Shown in pieces: positions 58,916 to 64,000 of a stretch of 64,000 nucleotides of DNA (position 1 is the stretch's first letter; each line of letters opens with the position of its first letter). The translations under genes and the position numbers were made by a program. The notes under the pieces were generated by a model that made no database searches, was not told the DNA's origin, and worked only from the letters and a program-made list of their open reading frames with translations. The stretch spans positions 1-64,000 of the forward strand of contig NZ_BMLK01000006.1 of assembly GCF_014645195.1 (NCBI RefSeq), in the 5' to 3' direction. This stretch comes from Novosphingobium indicum (GTDB lineage Bacteria > Pseudomonadota > Alphaproteobacteria > Sphingomonadales > Sphingomonadaceae).

Positions 58916-60088
58916 ATGACGCCCGCCGCCCGCGTTCAGGCTGCCATCGAGGTGCTCGATCTCGTGATCGAGGCGGCGCGCAGTAATGGCGCGCCTGCCG
59001 ATCGACTGATTGCCGACTGGTTCCGCCCGCGCCGCTTCGCCGGCAGCGGAGACCGGCGTGCCGTGCGCGAACTCGCCTATCGCGCCATCCGCATCTGCAG
59101 CGAGATCCCGGAGAACGGCCGGGCGGCGATGCTGCAGGTCGCCGCCCAGGATGAGCAGGTGGCCGCGCTGTTCGACGGATCGCGCCACGCACCTGAGCCG
59201 ATCGAGGCGGGCGAACCAGTGGCGCAGTCCGGGATAGCGCCGCGCTGGTTGATGGAGCGGCTGGCGGCCAGTGGCGTCGCGGAAACTGAGGCCGCGGCCT
59301 TGCTCGACCGCGCCCCGCTCGACATCCGCGTCAACACGCTGCGGGCAGGGCGGCTATCGCTTCCCGAAGGCGCCGAACGCACCGTGGCTGCCAACGGCTG
59401 GCGCTATCCGCCAGAGACAAGGATCGAGCAGAGCGATGCCTACAAGTCCGGCGCGATCGAGGTGCAGGACACCGGCTCGCAGCTCACGTGCGAAGCGGTG
59501 GCCGCTGTTCCCGGCGAGACCGTGATCGACTTGTGCGCCGGGGCAGGAGGCAAGACGCTTGCTCTGGCCGCCGCCATGGAAAACACCGGCTCGCTGATCG
59601 CCTGCGATACCGACCGGCCGCGTCTCTCGCGGCTGGCACCGCGTGCCGAGCGCGCCGGTGCAAGCTGCATCGAGACGATCCTGCTCAATCCGGGCCGCGA
59701 GATGGAGGCGCTGGAGCGCTTTACGGGCAAGGCCGATGCGGTTCTGGTCGATGCGCCCTGTTCGGGCACGGGCACCTGGCGGCGCAATCCCGAAGCGCGC
59801 TGGCGGCTGACCGAGCGCCAACTCGCCCGCTATGTCGAGACGCAGGCGCGGCTGCTCGATATCGCTGCCGATCTGGTGCGGCCGGGCGGACGGCTCGTGT
59901 TCGTGACCTGCTCCCTGCTCGATGAGGAAGGTGCATCGCAGGCCGAGGGTTTCCTCGCCCGCCACGCTGATTGGCAGGGGCAGGCGCCCACGCTTGCCGC
60001 CGGCACACCGAGAGGCGTCGGGCTGCGATTGTCGCCGCATTGTGACGGAACCGACGGGTTTTTCGTCGCACGTTTCGCTTTGCTGTGA
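58916..60088 (+). CDS. rsmB: RsmB/NOP-family RNA cytosine-C5 methyltransferase
   Basis: This 390-residue enzyme contains an N-terminal NusB-like helical region (about 1-130) followed by a SAM-dependent methyltransferase. IDLCAGAGGKTLALAAAM is the SAM motif and DAPCSGTGTWRRNPE holds a catalytic Cys. A second Cys in VFVTCSLLDEEG is the nucleophile. It probably methylates 16S rRNA C967. ATG 58916 is chosen because a GGGAGGGGAG ribosome site precedes it; this site is part of the repeat cluster. The frame is open upstream to 58847. Confidence 0.9.
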   Translation: MTPAARVQAAIEVLDLVIEAARSNGAPADRLIADWFRPRRFAGSGDRRAVRELAYRAIRICSEIPENGRAAMLQVAAQDEQVAALFDGSRHAPEPIEAGEPVAQSGIAPRWLMERLAASGVAETEAAALLDRAPLDIRVNTLRAGRLSLPEGAERTVAANGWRYPPETRIEQSDAYKSGAIEVQDTGSQLTCEAVAAVPGETVIDLCAGAGGKTLALAAAMENTGSLIACDTDRPRLSRLAPRAERAGASCIETILLNPGREMEALERFTGKADAVLVDAPCSGTGTWRRNPEARWRLTERQLARYVETQARLLDIAADLVRPGGRLVFVTCSLLDEEGASQAEGFLARHADWQGQAPTLAAGTPRGVGLRLSPHCDGTDGFFVARFALL

Positions 60089-60137
60089 TAGCGTCGCGGC
60101 CATGATGAGGACGAAACCCTCGGTCAAGGACTTGCTG

Positions 60138-60647
60138 ATGCGTTACACGCCTGTTGCCGTTGCTCTTTCCCTGATTGCCGCCGTTTCTTCCAGCGTTTCC
60201 TATTCAGAACCGACCCGCGAACTCGATCCGCGGGCGCAGATGCTCTTGAGCGAAGGACGCGCGGCAGTTGCGGGTGGCGACTACAATTCCGCGGTCGATG
60301 CCTTCGAATCCGCGCTGACGGTCGAGCCGGGCAGCACCAGGGTTCTGCTTGCGCTGGCCGACGCCACCCGGCGCGAAGGCCTGCAGGGCAAGGCACTGCA
60401 CTACTACCGAGTCGCACTGACCGACGACCCGCGCAATCTGGCTGCGCTCGCCGGCGAAGGCATGGCGCTTGCCGAAAAGGGCGCGACCGAAAAGGCCAGC
60501 CGTAATCTCGCGCGCCTGCAGACGCTGTGCGGCAACGACTGCAGCGAGACGAAGTCCCTAGCAGCCGCCATCGCCAAGGGGCCCTCGCAACAGCGCGTGG
60601 TCACGGCGGAGGCTGTGACGCCGAAGCCGGTGGTTAGCGAGAACTGA
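60138..60647 (+). CDS. secreted TPR protein
   Basis: This 169-residue protein has a signal peptide, RYTPVAVALSLIAAVSSSVS, and TPR-like helix pairs: GRAAVAGGDYNSAVDAFESAL, LALADATRREGLQGKALHYY and a third partial repeat. The tail is Val/Thr/Pro-rich. ATG 60138 is preferred, with AAGGA seven bases upstream; ATG 60102 or 60105 would add 11-12 residues. The function is unknown; it is probably a periplasmic scaffold. It lies 49 bp after rsmB and is probably on the same transcript. Confidence 0.75.
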   Translation: MRYTPVAVALSLIAAVSSSVSYSEPTRELDPRAQMLLSEGRAAVAGGDYNSAVDAFESALTVEPGSTRVLLALADATRREGLQGKALHYYRVALTDDPRNLAALAGEGMALAEKGATEKASRNLARLQTLCGNDCSETKSLAAAIAKGPSQQRVVTAEAVTPKPVVSEN

Positions 60648-60791
60648 GGGGTGGTCGTTTGACAGTTTTGGCGGATTGGCTCTGCGAAGCAGTCATATCC
60701 CGCCCGTCGGAGCAGGCCTGAAAGCGGTCGTTGACCTGCTTCACGAACAGCCCGCATTGCCTCTATCGCAAGAAAAGCTAGGATCTGCGAC

Positions 60792-61031
60792 ATGCAAGAT
60801 CGTCAGGACTACTTCGCTTACTGTGTTCAACTGTTTGGGGGTACCACAGCGTTTTCGCGGCGCCTCAGGATAGATGAGCGAGCTATTCGGCGGTTTATCA
60901 ATGGTGAGCGCCCCATCAGCGACGGCCTGCTTCTGGATACCGCGAACGCATTGAGCGAACTCGCCGCTGAAGCCGGCGCGGCCGCAGAAACAATCTCTGC
61001 CGGTCTGACTTCTGAAACAAGTGATCCGTGA
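60792..61031 (+). CDS. small helix-turn-helix-like protein
   Basis: This 79-residue protein has a stretch GGTTAFSRRLRIDERAIRRFINGERPISDGLLLDTANAL. It resembles a lambda-repressor-like HTH (helix-turn-recognition helix spacing) with a short acidic C-terminus. No family is certain. The ATG lies in a 140-bp gap without clear promoter signals. It is an isolated, poorly conserved-looking gene between rsmB-TPR and rppH and could be a remnant of mobile DNA. No target is evident. Confidence 0.5.
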   Translation: MQDRQDYFAYCVQLFGGTTAFSRRLRIDERAIRRFINGERPISDGLLLDTANALSELAAEAGAAAETISAGLTSETSDP

Positions 61032-61088
61032 TCGACTCAGTTCGAACAGCCCTTTGCACCTGATGAGGGGCGAGTTGGGCTTGGGTAC

Positions 61089-61334
61089 CTACTCTCTGGG
61101 CGCGCTGTTTCTCATTTCCGCATAGGCCTTCTCTCGTTCGTCGGGCATCAAAGACAGAAGGTAGCGGCTGGCGTCTTTGTAGGTCAGAAGCGGCTGCCCA
61201 TCGATGATGATGGGGGTCGTGCGGCCGTTGTAAATCCTACGCAGCAACCGCCGCTGCGATCTGCCTAGAGACTGATCGCAGTCTTCCGTGATGGTGGGTT
61301 CATCTCCCGGAGAATGTCCGTTCGCCTCTGTCAT
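61089..61334 (-). CDS. hypothetical protein (81 aa)
   Basis: This 81-residue protein has an acidic N-terminus (TEANGHSPGDEPTITEDCDQ) and a basic middle (SQRRLLRRIYNGRTTPIIID). A helix ADASRY-like segment follows (TYKDASRYLLSLMPDEREKAYAEM). No domain is recognised. It lies 19 bp downstream of the rppH start direction on the same strand, after the rppH stop at 61354 on the minus strand, so it could be a late member of that transcript. The reading frame is plausible but unproven. Confidence 0.5.
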   Translation of the reverse strand: MTEANGHSPGDEPTITEDCDQSLGRSQRRLLRRIYNGRTTPIIIDGQPLLTYKDASRYLLSLMPDEREKAYAEMRNSAPRE

Positions 61335-61353
61335 TGCGGAGCCCGCTACCCGG

Positions 61354-61836
61354 TCAGATCAGCTCGCGGAATTCCTCCAGCACCGTGCGGTAGACGCGCT
61401 TCTTGAACGGCACGATCAGGTCCGGCAGCAACTCCGCCTCGATCCACTTCCATTCACAGAACTCCGGCGGGTTGTGCGCCTTGAGGTTGATGTCCGCATC
61501 GGCGCCTTCGAAGCGGCCGAGGAACCAGTGCTGGCGCTGGCCGCGGTATTTTCCGCCCCACAGCTTGCCCAGCAGCTCTTCGGGCAGGTCGTACAGAACC
61601 TCTTCACGCGTGCGGGAGAGGAACGTGACGTGCTTCTCGGTCACTCCGGTCTCTTCCCATAGCTCGCGGTGGGCTGCGTCCTTGAGGTCTTCGCCGTCGT
61701 CGACGCCGCCTTGCGGCATCTGCCACCAGTCTCCCTCGCGGTTGTCGATTCGCTTGCCGACGAAGACCTTGCCGTGGGAATTCACGAGCATCACGCCCAC
61801 GCAGGGACGATAAGGCAGGTTGGAAAAATCTTTCAT
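61354..61836 (-). CDS. rppH: RNA pyrophosphohydrolase RppH
   Basis: This 160-residue Nudix hydrolase removes pyrophosphate from 5'-triphosphorylated mRNA and so triggers RNase E decay. The Nudix box is GGVDDGEDLKDAAHRELWEE (G-x5-E-x7-REUxEE). The RppH-type N-terminus is LPYRPCVGVMLVNSHGKVFV. The C-terminal KWIEAELLPDLIVPFKKRVY is also family-typical. The frame is open to 61953, but ATG 61836 gives the normal start, with only a weak AGGA upstream. Confidence 0.95.
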   Translation of the reverse strand: MKDFSNLPYRPCVGVMLVNSHGKVFVGKRIDNREGDWWQMPQGGVDDGEDLKDAAHRELWEETGVTEKHVTFLSRTREEVLYDLPEELLGKLWGGKYRGQRQHWFLGRFEGADADINLKAHNPPEFCEWKWIEAELLPDLIVPFKKRVYRTVLEEFRELI

Positions 61837-62101
61837 CTGGAAAAGGAAATCCTGAACGTGATCGGGGATGTATTGTTGGATATTCGCAATATCGTACGAA
61901 CGTTCGGCATAGCGATGACTGCTTTGCGCTGCATGAAAACGAGAATGGCCCAAGCCTCCACTCTTGACTAGGTGGTTTTATGGTTCTCAAGGCGGAATGA
62001 CAGGATTGTTCCCCTGAGAGTTTTTCTAAGTTGCGTCGCGGCGCCTGCACCCGCAGTGGGGACAAGACAGCAATATCGGCACATGGCCGAAGAGGATTAC
62101 A

Positions 62102-64000
62102 ATGGCGACAATCTCAGCCGAGCACGAAACCGACGCTTCCGTACAGGACACTGCGCCCGAGGCGGTGGTCGTGCGCTTTGCGGGCGACTCCGGCGATGGC
62201 ATGCAGCTCACGGGTGGCCAGTTCACCCTGTCGACCGCGCTGGCCGGCAACGACCTGGCGACCTTCCCGGACTTCCCCGCCGAAATCCGCGCGCCGCAGG
62301 GCACGCTGTTCGGCGTTTCGGCCTTCCAGATCAATTTCGGCTCGCAGGAGATCACCACCGCGGGTGACGCGCCGGACGTGCTGGTGGCAATGAACCCGGC
62401 CGCGCTCAAGGTGAACGTGCAGGCGCTCAAACCCGGCGGTCTGGTGATTGTCGACACTGGCGAGTTCTCCAAGCGTAACCTGGAAAAGGCGAAGTACGAG
62501 AGCAACCCGATCGAGGACGACAGTCTTGCCAAGTGGGACGTGCTGGCCTTCGACATTTCCGCGCTGACGCTCGAAGCCGTGAAGCCGTTCGGCCTCGGCA
62601 ACAAGGAAGCGCTGCGCTGCAAGAACATGTGGACGCTGGGCCTTGCCCTGTGGATGTTCGACCGTGATCGCCAGCCGCTGGTGGACTGGCTCAAGAACAA
62701 GTTTGCCAAGAACCCGGTTCTGGCCGACGCCAACATCGCCGCGCTCAACGCTGGCCATGCCTATGGCGAGACCGCCGAACTGGCCGGGCCGCTCAAGAAG
62801 CTGCACGTCGATCCGGTTCCGTCCGAAGCCGGTCTCTACCGCACGATCACCGGCGCGGAGGCCGTGTCGCTTGGCCTTGTGGCTGGCGCGCAGCTTGCCG
62901 ATCTGCCGATGTTCTTCGGCGGCTATCCGATCACCCCGGCCTCGGCGATTCTTCACAACCTGGTGAAGATGAAGGAATTCGGCGTCACCACGTTCCAGGC
63001 GGAAGACGAGATCGCGGCGATCTGCGCCGCCATCGGTGCGTCCTATGCCGGCCAGCTCGGCGTCACCTCGTCCTCCGGCCCGGGCATCGCTCTCAAGGGT
63101 GAGGCGATGGGTCTTGCCATCATGACCGAGCTGCCGCTGGTCATCGTCAACTCGCAGCGCGGCGGTCCCTCGACCGGCCTGCCGACCAAGACCGAGCAGT
63201 CTGACCTCTATCAGGCGGTCTATGGCCGCAACGGTGATGCCTCGCTGCCGGTTGTCGCCGCGCGTTCGCCGGGTGACGCCTTCGAATGTGCCATCGAAGC
63301 GTGCCGCATCGCGGTGCAGTTCATGACCCCGGTCATGTTGCTCACCGACGGTTATATCGGCAATGCCTCCGAACCGTGGAAGGTGCCCGATCCGGCTTCG
63401 TTCGAGCCGTTCCCGGTCTCGTTCCTGGAAAAGAACAACAACCCCGGCGGCAATGTGCTGCCCTTCAAGCGTGACGCGCGCGGTGTGCGTCCGTGGATCA
63501 AGCCCGGCACCGAAGGCCTGATGCACCGCATCGGCGGCATCGAGAAGGGCATCGATACGGGCAACATCGACTACGCACCGCAGGTTCACCAGGCGCAGAC
63601 CGACGCCCGCAAGGCCAAGGTCGATGGCGTCGCCGCCGCGATCCCGCCGCAGGACGTGTGCCTGGGCGAAGAGAGCGGTAAGCTCGCCGTCGTCGGCTGG
63701 GGCTCGACCTTCGGGCCGATCCACCAGGCCGTGCGCCGCGCCCGCCGCAAGGGCATGGACGTTTCGCACATCCACGTCCGCCACGTCTGGCCGCTACCCG
63801 CCAATCTGGGCGATCTGCTCAAGGGCTTCGACCGTGTGCTCGTGCCCGAGATGAACACCGGCCAGTTCAAGACGGTGCTGCGCGACCAGTTCCTTGTCGA
63901 CGCGACGCCGCTCAGTAAGACCAGCGGCCAGCCCTTCGCGATTGCCGAGATCGAGGAGGCCATCGCCACTTATTTCGACGGCATTCCCGGCCACGCCGAA
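62102..64000 (+). CDS. korA: 2-oxoglutarate:ferredoxin oxidoreductase alpha subunit, cut by window edge
   Basis: This is the first 633 residues of a 2-oxoacid:acceptor oxidoreductase alpha subunit, still open at the last base. The N-terminal gamma-like domain begins VVRFAGDSGDGMQLTGGQF. The alpha (pyrimidine-binding) domain begins about residue 240 with MFFGGYPITPASAILHNLVK and holds TSSSGPGIALKGEAMG. The order gamma then alpha in one chain is typical of KorA/IorA types. The beta subunit (korB) should follow just outside. The start is supported by AGAGGA five bases before ATG 62102. By family it decarboxylates 2-oxoglutarate to succinyl-CoA with ferredoxin. Confidence 0.9.
   Translation, partial: MATISAEHETDASVQDTAPEAVVVRFAGDSGDGMQLTGGQFTLSTALAGNDLATFPDFPAEIRAPQGTLFGVSAFQINFGSQEITTAGDAPDVLVAMNPAALKVNVQALKPGGLVIVDTGEFSKRNLEKAKYESNPIEDDSLAKWDVLAFDISALTLEAVKPFGLGNKEALRCKNMWTLGLALWMFDRDRQPLVDWLKNKFAKNPVLADANIAALNAGHAYGETAELAGPLKKLHVDPVPSEAGLYRTITGAEAVSLGLVAGAQLADLPMFFGGYPITPASAILHNLVKMKEFGVTTFQAEDEIAAICAAIGASYAGQLGVTSSSGPGIALKGEAMGLAIMTELPLVIVNSQRGGPSTGLPTKTEQSDLYQAVYGRNGDASLPVVAARSPGDAFECAIEACRIAVQFMTPVMLLTDGYIGNASEPWKVPDPASFEPFPVSFLEKNNNPGGNVLPFKRDARGVRPWIKPGTEGLMHRIGGIEKGIDTGNIDYAPQVHQAQTDARKAKVDGVAAAIPPQDVCLGEESGKLAVVGWGSTFGPIHQAVRRARRKGMDVSHIHVRHVWPLPANLGDLLKGFDRVLVPEMNTGQFKTVLRDQFLVDATPLSKTSGQPFAIAEIEEAIATYFDGIPGHAE

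Overview
The window is a high-GC, gene-dense stretch of bacterial chromosome that I read as alphaproteobacterial, order Sphingomonadales, most likely Novosphingobium or a close relative. The assignment rests on gene content. It holds CckA and SciP, which belong to the CtrA cell-cycle network found only in Alphaproteobacteria. LexA boxes of the alphaproteobacterial form GTTC-N7-GTTC (or GAAC-N7-GAAC) precede recA and recN. There is also a BlaI/M56 pair, a periplasmic B3 metallo-beta-lactamase, an IalB-like secreted protein, and acyl-CoA and ring-hydroxylating catabolic enzymes. The genus is inference. No tRNA, rRNA, CRISPR array, integrase or insertion sequence was recognised.

Layout. Positions 1-16,900 are a catabolic and signalling region. 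It has a HSD10-like dehydrogenase divergent from a MaoC-like hydratase, SnoaL-like and PPOX-like genes, two diguanylate cyclases, a DapB-like reductase, an enoyl-CoA hydratase, rlmN, an outer-membrane barrel protein, an IalB-like protein, a frameshifted TPM lipoprotein, a TauD-type dioxygenase, sthA, a COG4705 membrane protein and a Rieske oxygenase. Positions 16,900-40,000 are mostly housekeeping: greB, slt, dapA, an S9 peptidase, smpB-DUF2062-cckA with overlapping stops and starts, recA, alaS, glsA, a KefB-type antiporter, bamD, recN and ligA.

Positions 40,000-49,000 hold sciP and a PilZ-like gene diverging from an AT-rich promoter island, a metallo-beta-lactamase gene overlapping prmA, sdhCDA without an adjacent sdhB, a DUF900 hydrolase, and a blaI-M56 operon behind tandem operator-like repeats. 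Positions 49,000-64,000 hold an Old Yellow Enzyme-type FMN/4Fe-4S reductase, creD, an alpha-hydroxy-acid oxidase, two zinc peptidases, guaB, rsmB, a TPR protein, two orphan small ORFs, rppH, and korA cut by the window edge.

Regulatory themes visible in the sequence are SOS control of recA and recN; CtrA-network control, with CckA upstream of CtrA, SciP opposing it, and CtrA-like half-sites before sciP; and BlaI autoregulation. Candidate operators lie in the divergent promoter near 1,070-1,110 and before the enoyl-CoA hydratase. Two palindromic repeat clusters occur at 52,561-52,644 and 58,782-58,910. The second supplies the ribosome-binding site of rsmB.
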